NCBI GenBank assembly: GCA_907165275.2 | Contig: OU015665.1 | Span: forward strand, 7,502,001-7,566,000 | Reading direction: 5' to 3' | DNA from: Zygaena filipendulae | Lineage: Eukaryota > Arthropoda > Insecta > Lepidoptera > Zygaenidae | DNA: 64,000 nucleotides | In this document: positions 47,358-58,188 of the stretch, in pieces | Position numbering within the stretch: position 1 is the first letter of the stretch | Layout of the letters: each line of letters opens with the position of its first letter | Translations under genes and position numbers: made by a program | Notes under the pieces: generated by a model | What the model was told of the DNA's origin: nothing | Databases searched by the model: none | Seen by the model: the letters and a program-made list of their open reading frames with translations, nothing else

Positions 47358-48671
47358 TTCTTATAAACAACAAACTCAAATTCGACCTTGAAATTTATTT
47401 AATCGGTCAAACAAATTTCAAATAATCGTTTGGTACCTACGTAATGCAGAACACTGCCTAATCGAGTTAACCCTTGCTGTTGGTTTGGGTTAACATACAA
47501 TCGAACCCTATCAAGGATCGGCACATTTTACCCTATAGGATCTTACTGGTATACCTACGAGTACCTACCTTTTTGTTACTTAGGATATAACAGTAGGTAA
47601 TGCTTTAACGGAGTAAAAAGACCCTAATTCCAAAAAGTGTAGTTACCTACTTAATCAGATTCATACTCTTCAAATTTTCAATAACTGCACTTTTTCATAA
47701 ATTTTATTGTATATTAACCTACTTCAAAAAAAGAGTAGGTAGGTGCGACTATAATTTTTTTTTTCATTACAAAAATCGTACGTGCGGGTCTTGGGACTTA
47801 TCGTGTATCGTGACTCTTTACCTACCAATGTGGAATGAATTCCTTCCTTTTTATACCATATAAATACCTACCTACTTACTGTTTCAGGTATAAAATATAG
47901 CCAAAAATAGAAACATTAATGACCTATTGCGAATATTTGTAAGATAAGCTATTAAGTTGCGGAAACTGGCGAATATTTCCAACTTTATATTACGTTCAGT
48001 TTAGAGATCAATTTCGACGCGCTCACAAATGATTCACAACTCCACAACTGCCAATGCAATGCGGTGTTGCCGTTTTCCTTGTTGAATCGTAGTTTTTATC
48101 GACGAAGTGTCTCCAATTAATGTATTACAAGCGTAACTTGATAACGGACATAAAATTTAATAACATATTTTAAGTTGTTTATTAACTACTGCTATTGCGC
48201 GTAACAACGCTGTTATCTATATGTATTACTAGTCGATACAGTCGAACACGAAAATTGGTATCTAAGTTGTTAGCAAATGTCTGCAATATAGCACCGATGC
48301 TTTAGGGTAGGGAGGGGCAGTAGTTGACCGAAACAGAAATCAGATTTGCAATTTGGATTTTCATCCGTATTGCGTAGGTATATAATGAAAGAATACTTAA
48401 TTGACGATAGATATCACGTGGGAAGCTGAGGTTCCCCACGCAATATGCACAAACCTCAATCAATGACAAAACAAACCAATGACAATCTCTTTGTATAAAT
48501 GCTTACATAGACTAATCTGTGTAATGTATGTAATTATTATTGAAATTTTTCAGCGTGAACATTTTCAGTAACGATGCCACCTCTAATAAACGAGTAAAAA
48601 CCTGCGCTAAGAGCGTACTGATAGCTTAGTTGACCATTTAAAATCGTTGACGCATATAAAACTAAGGAACG

Positions 48672-48753
48672 GAGTCGTTATATCACGTGGTCACGCTAAA
48701 CTGGACTTGATTGGACTATTTTAAGTGACCAGTGACCACGTGACATTACGATT
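48672..48753. mobile_element. Small inverted-repeat element with CACGTGGTCAC, copy 1
   Basis: TCGTTATATCACGTGGTCAC on the left mirrors GTGACCACGTGACATTACGA on the right, enclosing about 40 bp. A related pair is at 55400-55480. Each arm contains CACGTG, the palindromic E-box. Confidence 0.5.
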
Positions 48754-49343
48754 CAATTCTCAGAGATTGTCAACTTGGCTAGGGGGACTGGCTGTTAATA
48801 GCCGGACTAAGTTGGGAAGATAAGATTTTCTAAGAATCATGGACATAAATAATAAAATTTTAGTTTATACCTAAAATAAAAACTACTTTTTATCGCAAAT
48901 ATTCAATTCAAATAAGTCCTTCCAATTCAATTATAACAACTTAATGATTTTCAACCGTTTGGGTACATAATTAACGGTTGCTTTGTCACACTTGCGTCAT
49001 CAATTTATCTAATTTAACTTTTGCCTTGTTTTATTTCTAAATTTGGTTTGTATTTTATAAAAGGGCATGTTTTGCTGGTGATTCCCTTATTTCTTGTGCT
49101 AATTAAAAACCATGTTCAATTAATGTTCTTTTTATAATTTGCGGTTACTTTAAAGAATTCAATTTATTTATACAGGTACTAACTTATTTGTTCTTATCTA
49201 ATAATATTCTTAATGATGTAGGTACTAGGTATGTACAACAATCCCAACAATAAAATATTGTGACAATTTAATTTTTTATTAGCGTGTTGAATAGCGATAT
49301 AAATAAATAATTGACAATATCATTTCCTGGCGCCTTAATTATG

Positions 49344-49640
49344 TGAAAAAACCGGCCAAGTGCGAGTCGGACTCGCGCACGAAGGGTTCCGTACCATTAT
49401 CTACAAAAACGGCAACAAAATCACATTTGTTGTATGGGAGATTTTATTCTGTTTTTTAGTATTTGTTGTTATAGCGGCAACAGAAATACATCATCTGTGA
49501 AAATTTGAACTGTCTAACTATCACGGTTCAGGAGATACAGCCTGATAGCCTGATAGCCTGATAGACGGACAGACAGACAAACGAACGGACAGACAGTGGA
49601 GTCTTCGTTCACGGTAGTTTAACCTTTGTTAAACTTAAGT
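49344..49640 (+). repeat. Widespread lepidopteran repeat (GGCCAAGTGCGAGTCGGACT)
   Basis: AAACCGGCCAAGTGCGAGTC, 'CGCGCACGAAGGGTTCCGTA', 'GGCAACAGAAATACATCATC' and a GACGGACAGACAGAC tail form the well-known retroelement-like repeat found throughout moth and butterfly genomes. I do not commit to its class. A CTGATAGC unit is tripled near 49545. Confidence 0.65.
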
Positions 49641-50175
49641 GACAAAAAGCTATGTGGTTCAAAGATTTTCCGATCTAGTTTCTGTCTAGAAAATGACGCA
49701 CATAGATATAGAAAAAATACACCAATATACCTCAGCCAATATACTTCCTTCGTTCCAAAATAATATATTTTTTTTTTTATGACCGGATGGTTAAATTTTA
49801 TTATTCAACTGATAATGGGACAAAATGTGATATGTTTCGTTCTCATTAAGTAAGAATAGCAACAACCTAAATAAAAATTCCTCTATCCATATTATATTGT
49901 AGATCCACAACTATATTCTTCATCGTTAGATAGATATTTTATTCTTCCTTTAAAAATTACATTTACATTGTATGTCAATATTAAATAAATTCATTAAAGA
50001 GATTGTCAATATGATAAAGAATTTAAATAATATGTTATAGTACGTACCTACATAATTGTAATGAAAAATGTCCTGTTGAAATACTTATAAAAAAAATTGA
50101 TTAACAATTTATTTTCAAATAAAAATGTCACCTTGAGAAAAAATAATGTCACAGATACTCTGAATGATAGATTAA

Positions 50176-50436
<261 letters not shown>

Positions 50437-50957
50437 TGATTCTAATTTTAAATTTTATTCCTAGAAATAAGAATGTATGTATACATGGAAATTATGTTTT
50501 GGTAGTCGTACTGGCCAAAAAAGCTTTCTTCTGAATTTCTTAGTAATTAAGAAGATACCGAGGCAAATTTTTTATTGTTATTGCGATAAAATAACTTGCC
50601 ACATTACACATAATAGGCGACAAGTTCTTAATCGTTCTGTGCAGTTTAACGTTGTTAATATGCATAGAATATAAAAGAAGTAAATTCAGCAAAATTTTAA
50701 GTGACTAGTTGATTTCACTGCACCGGCTCCGTCACTAGTTTCAATACAAAATTTAATAGTAATAATAATAATTATTATGTTTATTTCTATAAATCATTAC
50801 AATTATTAGATTTACATAATATTGTACTTACATAAATTCTAATTTTTTACTTTAATTTTATAGCTTTAATTTAATAATATGATCAACTCACTTAATCTCA
50901 CCTCGCATTTCTAGGTAAGATTAATTACTAGAATAACCAAAACGATGAAACGGTCAC

Positions 50958-51168
50958 TGTACGGGCCAGATGGGCTGTCGGGCAAGTGGACTGTATGACG
51001 ATTACTCTGTCCACCTGACTCGTACGTAGCTATTACTGGGTACGGAGACTCAGGAATCAGAACGGCGAATGCCAGTGATAACGCTCTTTTACTATCTAAT
51101 CAGAGCGGCACTATACCCGTGACCACTAGCGTATGCAACGAGCTTAACTAGGAAATACTATATCGCGA
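50958..51168 (-). repeat. BEL/Pao 3' LTR (copy A)
   Basis: It shares 211 identical bases with 53062-53272. In gag sense it ends CCCGTACA. A purine-rich AGAAAGACAA next to a TG at 51206 suggests the true LTR starts there (about 249 bp), because the match to copy B stops only where B turns into its inverted copy. Confidence 0.75.
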
Positions 51169-51194
51169 ATTGATTCTAATTAAACTTGTCTGAA

Positions 51195-53018
51195 CTATAT
51201 GACGCATTGTCTTTCTAATATTTGGCGAACTGGGCACTTTGATTTCGCACTATCACTATTTTCGGTGGCTGCGAACGTTCGGTTCGGCCGGCGCTGGGGC
51301 GGGCGGCTGGCCGGCTCCAGCGGTGACACTTGTTCGGGCTGCGCGTAGGGCGCGCACGTTTCGGCCTCCAAACCGAGGAATCGAGCCAGGGTCACGAGGT
51401 CTGGTTCCTGGTCTCGGTGTGGCTTGGCATATTGATACCATCTATATCTGATACTAGGGTTCAGTTTATCTGTTGTTACCTTAACTATATCCGGATTGTG
51501 TAGGTACTGCTGCTTGTTGAGCGCCTGTAGCGTTGCCACGGAGTTGGTGACCCGACTCGCGAAGATGCACAGGTCGCGCGGCGAGTCGGTCGGGCGCGGC
51601 AGGGCGCGCAGGCGGTCCAGTTCGGTGCTGGCGATGCAGTCCGGACGACCAAAGCGTGACTCCAGCGTCCGCATGATCTCATCTGGATTTGAGTTGCAGA
51701 TGAGGAGGCTTTCGACGGCCTCTTTCGCCTTCCCGCGGAGGCTGCGGCGAAGGCGGGCGACGTTCTCGGTTGCGGTGTACGTAGAGCTGGAGTCTTTGTA
51801 GGCTGCGTTGAACAGCAGCCACTCTTGATGTGAACCACTGTAGTTCGGTAGTTCGGCGAATGCGCGTGAGCGCGCATGTCCCCCTCTGGCTGCGAGGGCG
51901 ATGGCCTCGGCCAGCTGAGACATATTCACGTTTGTCTCGGCTAGCGGGGTGGCGCCCGAGGGCGCCCAAACAGGCGGCGGCGGTGGCCCGGCAGGTGGGG
52001 GCGCCCAGGCGGGCGGCGAATGCCCAGTGGGCGGAGGTTGCCCAGCGGGCGGAGGTTGCCCAGCGGGTGGCGATTCGGCGGGCGGCTGCCGCGGCGGTGG
52101 CGGCGGCCCGGCGGGTGTTGGCGCTGCGATCGACGGCAGTTGCGGTTGTAGCGGCGCTGCGGGCACAGAGGTGGGCGGCGGCGGCACGGAGAGCGGTTGT
52201 TCGATCGGCTCATCTGGAAAATCAAAAAGATGTGCCCGGCTGTCTGTTAGCCACGCACCCACTCTTTTATTAGTTTCTGCCACGGATATAGCATCGACGT
52301 GGCTCTCGACGGATTCCAACTCTTGCTCGGCCTCTAAGACGGCGAGACGAGCGGCGGCGAGCTTCAGGCGGAGGCGCGCCTGTTGAAGAGCCTTGCTCTC
52401 CTTTTTTACCGTCCTGCTGCCGCTGCGACGGGTACAGGCGTCGCTAGCGGACAACACAGACTCGGCGGGGACGGTAGGCAGCTGTGGGCGCTGTAGCGCC
52501 TGGGTTCGCTCAGCTGTGTGAGCGGTGGCGGTCGTCGCGGCGACCGACGGCGTCTCGGCGGCGGACGGCATCGGTGCGACTGACCCGGTGGGGGCAACGG
52601 ACGGCGACGCGGCGGTGGCCGGCGTCTGTTGCAAGCGGCAACGCCCTTGCGAGCATTGCGGCACTATATGCTCGGACGTCGAGCGAGCTATAGCAGTAGT
52701 CGCGGCGGCCGACGTCGTCACGGCGGCGGACGGCGTCGGTGCAACAGGCTGCATCGAATCAGCTGACAGTGGCACGGCGGCGGCCAGCATCAGCTGTGAG
52801 CGCTGTGGCGCATCGGTGCGCTCGACGGCATGGCGAGCGGTGACAGTCGCGGCGGTCGACGTTATCGCGGCGGTGGACGGCGTCGGCGCCTCTATAAGAC
52901 TTATGGTCGCGGGCGTGGACGTTCCGGCGTCTATATCTTCGGACGGTGAGGCGGGCGGCTGGCGATGCGTCACCGGCCGGGCCTGAGAACGGCCACTCGT
53001 AGAGCGAGTCACCGGCAT
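51195..53018 (-). CDS. BEL/Pao gag polyprotein, C-terminally truncated
   Basis: This is a 607-codon open frame from ATG at 53018 to TAG at 51195. Residues 1-200 are Ala/Ser/Thr/Pro-rich. About 205-250 is a charged, probably coiled-coil segment (RLRLKLAAARLAVLEAEQE). About 275-360 is strongly Pro-rich with PPAGQPPPAG repeats. About 388-500 is the gag domain annotated as DUF1759 in BEL/Pao elements, with FAELPNYSGSHQEWLLF, RLRRSLRGKAKEAV and LESRFGRP. The frame ends just after SAKSKCPV, where intact relatives continue into a CCHC zinc knuckle and then pol. Here it runs into sequence next to the LTR. The gag half is therefore open and possibly still made, but the protein lacks its nucleic-acid-binding end. 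GC content is far higher than in the surrounding DNA, as expected of a recent insertion. Frames inside it on either strand are shadows. Confidence 0.8.
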   Translation of the reverse strand: MPVTRSTSGRSQARPVTHRQPPASPSEDIDAGTSTPATISLIEAPTPSTAAITSTAATVTARHAVERTDAPQRSQLMLAAAVPLSADSMQPVAPTPSAAVTTSAAATTAIARSTSEHIVPQCSQGRCRLQQTPATAASPSVAPTGSVAPMPSAAETPSVAATTATAHTAERTQALQRPQLPTVPAESVLSASDACTRRSGSRTVKKESKALQQARLRLKLAAARLAVLEAEQELESVESHVDAISVAETNKRVGAWLTDSRAHLFDFPDEPIEQPLSVPPPPTSVPAAPLQPQLPSIAAPTPAGPPPPPRQPPAESPPAGQPPPAGQPPPTGHSPPAWAPPPAGPPPPPVWAPSGATPLAETNVNMSQLAEAIALAARGGHARSRAFAELPNYSGSHQEWLLFNAAYKDSSSTYTATENVARLRRSLRGKAKEAVESLLICNSNPDEIMRTLESRFGRPDCIASTELDRLRALPRPTDSPRDLCIFASRVTNSVATLQALNKQQYLHNPDIVKVTTDKLNPSIRYRWYQYAKPHRDQEPDLVTLARFLGLEAETCAPYAQPEQVSPLEPASRPPQRRPNRTFAATENSDSAKSKCPVRQILERQCVI

Positions 53019-53061
53019 TGTGATTCGCTGTTCTCCGTGATCGCGGCTCGAATGGATCAGA

Positions 53062-53272
53062 TGTACGGGCCAGATGGGCTGTCGGGCAAGTGGACTGTAT
53101 GACGATTACTCTGTCCACCTGACTCGTACGTAGCTATTACTGGGTACGGAGACTCAGGAATCAGAACGGCGAATGCCAGTGATAACGCTCTTTTACTATC
53201 TAATCAGAGCGGCACTATACCCGTGACCACTAGCGTATGCAACGAGCTTAACTAGGAAATACTATATCGCGA
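53062..53272 (-). repeat. BEL/Pao 5' LTR (copy B), U3 edge missing
   Basis: It is identical to copy A over 211 bp. In gag sense its first bases are lost: at TCGCGA (53267-53272) the sequence turns back into an inverted LTR copy. The gag ATG follows 44 bp after its inner edge. Confidence 0.75.
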
Positions 53273-53445
53273 TATAGTGGTCACGGGTATAGTGCCGCTC
53301 TGATTAGATAGTAAAAGAGCGTTATCACTGGCATTCGCCGTTCTGATTCCTGAGTCTCCGTACCCAGTAATAGCTACGTACGAGTCAGGTGGACAGAGTA
53401 ATCGTCATACAGTCCACTTGCCCGACAGCCCATCTGGCCCGTACA
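53270..53445 (+). repeat. Inverted third LTR (copy C)
   Basis: From the centre at 53269/53270 the sequence is the reverse complement of copy B for 8 bp. It then skips 32 bp, with TAGT microhomology at the skip, and continues as a perfect 168-bp inverted LTR to CCCGTACA at 53445. The turn lies in the 18-bp palindrome ACTATATCGCGATATAGT. Confidence 0.8.
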
Positions 53446-53769
53446 GTCACTGAAACACAAAAGCAATGTTACGCCGATTTGCTGTGTCAGTATCATCCTG
53501 TTGGAAAACCAAATAGTTTTACCCGTTATGCTTATTTTACAGGAAAAAAATCTGCTTATCTATACCTAAATTCATGTTGATCTCCGAAATTTCTTTTGGA
53601 TATTTCCTCGCGAACTCCTATCATACATAGATACAATTCTAAGTAATCCTTCCGGATGAAGCTCTGTAAATTTTAGTAGAAACCAAAACTAAAATATAAA
53701 TAAAACTAAAAGGACTATACGTAGGTAGGATTAGCAATATAGGTCACCTCATTGTACGTATCCATCCAT

Positions 53770-53843
53770 ATTATGTTTTTGTGTTTTTGTAAATATATTT
53801 TCTACTATGTGTGTGCAATAAAGTATAATTGAATTGAATTGAA
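53770..53843 (+). repeat. LINE 3' tail
   Basis: 'TTGTAAATATATTTTCTAC' followed by GTGCAATAAAGTATAATTGA and GAATTGAA repeats. It is a 3' end only. Confidence 0.45.
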
Positions 53844-54939
53844 GAACGCACAGAGACATGTGGAATTGTGGATATCAAATTTGTTTTACACCTACGTACT
53901 AAGATAATTATTCGCTTTTTTATCGATTGGTTAATTTTTAATATAACCTCTATAAATTATTTATTATTTAAGAAACACAGCTTAAAGTTTAATGATCGTG
54001 AATGCTACGTCTTTGAATGCGAATAATAAACAGAGTTGCACCAAATCAAATCAGTACTTGTTATATGTATAAAGAGGATGCATACAGGGGGAAATCATGA
54101 GCGGTCGCTCCGCACACCAGATTAGCCAATTATTATCCCTCAGCACTAATAGTTTACCATATTCGCCTGCAATATAGGTCCAATTGTATTTCGTAATGAC
54201 GCGATGCGAACACATTTCGTAAATAGACGCTAGGTAAATTTAACTAAAATAGCGGTGAAGGGGAAAAATTTAAACAATTCAATTCGTACCTGTATAGGAA
54301 AATATATCTACAATAAATTTAACAATGCTGTTTCGATTATCAAAACCAATAAAATTGGCTGATTTTTTTAATGAAGATTGCGGTAACAAGGCGCGAGGGT
54401 CTTCTCGAATATCCTATGAGGAACTGTTGGCTTAGCAGTGGGATATATCTCTTATGCTGCAATTGTGATGAATAGTGTTTTGCGTAGTCAAACAAAAAAT
54501 ATTGTAAAAACATTTAACCATAATAAAGAGTGCGATAAAAAACCACAGAATATAAATATATCTACTTACTGATAAAAATACAGATAAATTCACTATACGT
54601 ATGTACTTGGACGTGTTTTTTTTACTTTTTACTTTCTACTTAAAGTGTAGGTACATTATAGTGGCCATAGTTTAATGAAATGGAACGAATAATTTAATAT
54701 CTCTACCTATCACTGACATTTCGCAATCGTCCATTTTATACAAGTACCTATCCATACCAACGCAATAATAATTTAATGTTAGGGAAACATTATATATTAT
54801 AAGGAAACATGAGTTCAAAACATCTATAGAACCATATTATCAGACTACAATTAGCTAACACCATAATAAGTAGATCATTTGACACGGAGTTAATACAATT
54901 CTACAAACAAACAGCGATTTAAGCGATTTATAGCGATGA

Positions 54940-55195
54940 TGGATCATACGAGTTCAAATCTCCTATGAAATGGGAAAAGTCACGAGGAAACCGAAAGAAG
55001 GATCGTGGTATTTTCTAGTATCCGGATGACAAGCTGAGCAGCTACCACTTTCGAGTTAAAAATCCAAGAGGACCTTACGATTTATTTCGACAACCTCACT
55101 TGAAAGCCAGTTCCCATTTCAGGCAAGGTGTGTTTACAATCTTCGATCACTCTGTCACTTAAACATCAGGTAAGCTATAGTCATCAAGATTTAAA
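54940..55195 (+). repeat. Unnamed repeat, copy 1
   Basis: CAACCTCACTTGAAAGCCAG ... GTGTGTTTACAATCTTCGAT ... 'CACTTAAACATCAGGT' resembles 60170-60380 in order. Divergence is considerable; boundaries are approximate. Confidence 0.35.
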
Positions 55196-55399
55196 AAAAA
55201 TTAAAACGCTCAGTGTCTTTCTCGTAGAATCTTTACGGCTGAGGATCGTATCAGCTGGCTGGATGAGACTCTGTTCTGGGCCTGATAGATAGATAGTGAA
55301 TGGAAATTCAAGGTCGACTTTCTATGATTATTTCAATTTTAGGCGCGTCAAGCACACTGTTAATTTGAGGCATAGGTGAAGAATAACCCGGCCCCCTTA

Positions 55400-55480
55400 G
55401 CGTATCTAACTTATCATATCACGTGGTCACGAAAAGTTGCCTACGGTCTCTTCATAACCACGTGACATGACGATACGTTT
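55400..55480. mobile_element. Small inverted-repeat element with CACGTGGTCAC, copy 2
   Basis: CGTATCTAACTTATCATATC followed by ACGTGGTCAC on the left mirrors TAACCACGTGACATGACGAT plus ACG on the right. It shares the TATCACGTGGTCACG core with 48672-48753. Confidence 0.45.
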
Positions 55481-55523
55481 CTTAGTTTTCTTTAGCGATA
55501 GATAGGTAACGATTATATTGATA

Positions 55524-55776
55524 GCTAGCTGTTCTGCGCGGTTTCACCCTCGATAATTTCGAAGTTTCCGCGGAATTGTTTCATACAAACTTTTCATCCC
55601 TTTTTCATCCCCTTGGGGATTGAATTTTGGAAAATCGCTTCTTATCGGTTGTCTACGATATAGAAAAAATACACCATCCAAGTTTCAGGTCTCACGATCA
55701 GCAGTTTAGGCTGTGCGTTGATCCATCAGTCATTCAGGTCAAAGCATTTTATATATTATATAGATTATATAGATTG
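55524..55776 (-). repeat. Helitron-like repeat, variant subfamily
   Basis: GCTAGCTGTTCTGCGCGG plus TTTCACCCTCG, then a different core ('TTTTTCATCCCCTTGGGGAT', 'AAGTTTCAGGTCTCACGATC') and an end in TTATATAGATTATATAG. Confidence 0.5.
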
Positions 55777-57139
55777 ATGGTTGATGTTTGAGATTAGAGT
55801 CGAGGCGCGGACGACTGTATATAATCTCTTGCGCACCCTGGTATATACCAGAAATTTTTGTGCAACTTGAGTCAGATCAGTGAAGGAATACGCAAAATTC
55901 CGCTTTCTCTCCCACTAGTGAGATTGACAAACTGACAACGTAGGATCAGACGGGCCATATTTTAATTTCCAAACCGCAGGCGGACGCAAACGACGTTCGC
56001 ACTTTACTGTTCCATTGTTACGGGTAATGCGCCCGCGCAGCTCGACGCTATTATATACCCGCATCTCAGGTCGTTGCAACAATTATGAGCATAGGTGTTG
56101 TGAATACCATCTTATTCGTTCATTTCTTCTCTCTCATGCATGAGAACATATTCCTCGACATTGTAGCTGCTCTGATTTTGGGCTCTACTATTGAAGCAGT
56201 GTCAAATATTGATGATATTGATGATTGACGATGCGTCTAAATAACATTTTTTTTTTCTGAAATTTATAAGCCTTTTCTCGTTTGTTTTATTATTGACATT
56301 CATTAGTCTAGGTTGCAGTTCAATAACAAGATTATTTTTAGACCGTTAATTGAGGTTTTGAAAAAAAAATTATTTAAATTAAGCATTATGATTTTTTTTA
56401 TGATTTTACGATTGCATTATTAGCTATACCTAGTCTGTGGCTTATTTTTTTTATTTTAGCAATCCAATTACAAGATGACAGGATAATAATAGGGAAATTT
56501 AAAGTTTGGTTCTTTTAATAACCTACTAATGAGTGGAGCCACGGCCAACGACTATAGTCATACATATCTACGAATAAATTATTATAAGATAGAAATCGTA
56601 ATCCAACCATTGAGCCTGAGCATATAAAACTGGTTCACATATCGTTTTATCTATTCATTATTAATAGTGACAAATTATTATTGCAACTAGATCTACTGAT
56701 GTTTTTATCAGTAATTATTATCCATTGCTGTTTGACACACTTCTAAATTCTAAACTATGTGTATCACGTTTTTTTATCAAGTTCTCACGATGCGTGTTCC
56801 TAATTTCAAAATAGCCGTCCTACTCACAGATTGAAATATCTATATAAAACAAATTCGTAAAACTGGATGGAACCAAGCGTGCCACAATTTCGTTCCAGTA
56901 GTAACACGAACAGAATCTTCTAGTAAAAGTTCCCTCAGCTTAGAATGAAGCTTTTTCCTAACGAGAACATACTTCGGACACATTAGAAGACGAACAGAGG
57001 ATCAATTCTACTCACGCGAAACACAAAACCGCCCTGCTACTGTATCTAGGGTCTAAAGCTTAACTCATATACCGTCGTTGCGACAGTGGATTGACTATAT
57101 ATATGGAGTAACCCATATCAAAGTGGGAGAGCGGGAGTG

Positions 57140-57371
57140 TTTCAGTTTTGTTTTGCGCGAGTACAATTTGCACTCTGAACTTACCGCGCGTTTTTGACGC
57201 AATCGACGCACACAGTAATTAATTGCGGCGGAGACAATGTTCGCATACAATATTTTTGTGGCGTTTGTGGCTCTACTATTACTTATTCGTTCAACACTTT
57301 TATCGTACCAAAGGTGTAAACCATCGTCTCAACAACGTATATATTACGTATGTATGTTGGGTATATTATGA
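57140..57371 (+). CDS. Candidate small secreted peptide frame (44 codons)
   Basis: The ATG at 57237 sits in a good insect start context (GAGACAATG) and opens MFAYNIFVAFVALLLLIRST, a convincing signal peptide or membrane segment. The frame ends at TGA 57369-57371. An alternative is splicing at CAAAG/GTGTAA (57313/57314), which would make this the first exon of a nested secreted-protein gene. The listed interval includes an upstream leader-like stretch starting at an initiator-like TTCAGTT (57141-57147). No downstream exon can be attached, and a MITE begins 18 bp after the stop. It could be chance; hydrophobic runs are easy to form in AT-rich DNA. Confidence 0.25.
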
Positions 57372-57388
57372 CCATTTGACCATTTGAC

Positions 57389-57745
57389 ATATACAACGTG
57401 TTAATGAATTAACTGAAAACCTGAAACACCCCATTTGAAAAAATAAACAATAATATGATTCAAATATATTTTATGTCGAAAAAACTTATACTTTAAAAGT
57501 TATTCAACGTTAGTTTGGAGTTGACCTATCTACGAAATTCCAAGCGCTACGCCCGCGCCTACCAGTGCGATTTTTTTCGCTGCGGGCGGCGTACGCGCGA
57601 AATATTGTATTATAAATAATTTAGACATGGGCTGATGAAAATGAAAAAATATAACCTATATTAAAACATAGTGCGATCGATTCGCTAGTTGATTCTGAGC
57701 AAACTACTTTCTAGTTTTCAGTTAATTCATTAACACGTTGTATAT
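57389..57745. mobile_element. MITE with 32-bp inverted repeats, 357 bp
   Basis: The left arm 57389-57420 (ATATACAACGTGTTAATGAA ...) and the right arm 57714-57745 are perfect reverse complements. TA dinucleotides at the edges would suit a TA target site. The centre holds a CG-rich patch with TACGCCCGCGCC. No coding capacity. Confidence 0.65.
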
Positions 57746-58150
57746 ACCTAGTAGTAGTTGATGCACTTTTCATTATAAATTATGAAATTGTGTGTACTTC
57801 CGGAAGATATATATGTAGGTGCATAGTTATTAGGAGTTCCTATTAATGTTCAATACCTATTAATGTTGAAATGAAGAAAAAAAACCTCGAAATTCACGAA
57901 AACGATGGTAACAGTAAGTTATTGCGTTCATTGCAGGTGAGTGTTTGTGTGTATGTGTGTGTCAGCCTCAGGTCTAAAAGAATGCCCGTGATAACAGTGT
58001 ACCTACACCAAATTTCTAGACAAACAACTTGAAAGCTATCCCAATGAATCCGATATGAAAAGGGGGTTATTGTCGTAGTCGTGTAACACGACACCAGTAG
58101 TGTGTGAGCTGCCATTCGTTGTGACGTGGTCATCATAACACTATATCCAC

Positions 58151-58188
58151 TATATAAATATGACGTGATTGGAGCGGACAGCGTCAGT
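58151..58188 (+). promoter_or_regulatory. TATA box plus initiator inside Runx intron 2
   Basis: TATATAAATA (58151-58160) is followed by TCAGT (58184-58188), with the A about 31-33 bases from the TATA box, which is the standard arthropod core promoter spacing. The DNA just downstream (58190-58320) is GC-richer than its surroundings. It could start an alternative Runx transcript, whose next exon would be 62788, or a non-coding RNA. Confidence 0.45.

Larger units (their letters stand above)
50958..53445 (-). mobile_element. Gag-only BEL/Pao LTR element with an extra inverted LTR
   Basis: Layout on the + strand: LTR copy A (50958-51125), internal part with gag on the minus strand, LTR copy B (53062-53229) in the same orientation as A, a 48-bp spacer, then LTR copy C (53278-53445) inverted. 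The 168 bp shared by A, B and C are identical by eye. GTCAC lies immediately before A and immediately after C, so the whole composite looks like one integration unit with 5-bp target duplication, the usual BEL size. Both outer ends carry the same LTR edge (TGTACGGG/CCCGTACA). Protease, reverse transcriptase, RNase H and integrase are absent, so it needs a helper element. It is antisense to the host gene. Confidence 0.85.

Noticed and set aside
51239..52986. Several open frames overlapping the gag gene on both strands
   Set aside because: They are shadows of the GC-rich, repetitive gag sequence; only the 607-codon minus-strand frame has family features.
50958..53445. A DNA transposon with 168-bp terminal inverted repeats
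   Set aside because: The internal gene is a BEL/Pao gag and a third LTR sits in direct orientation next to gag, so an LTR element with an added inverted end explains it better.
53389..53580. Plus-strand frame starting inside the inverted LTR
   Set aside because: It reads across the LTR/host junction, and the same opening residues appear on the other strand from copy B; it is an LTR artefact.
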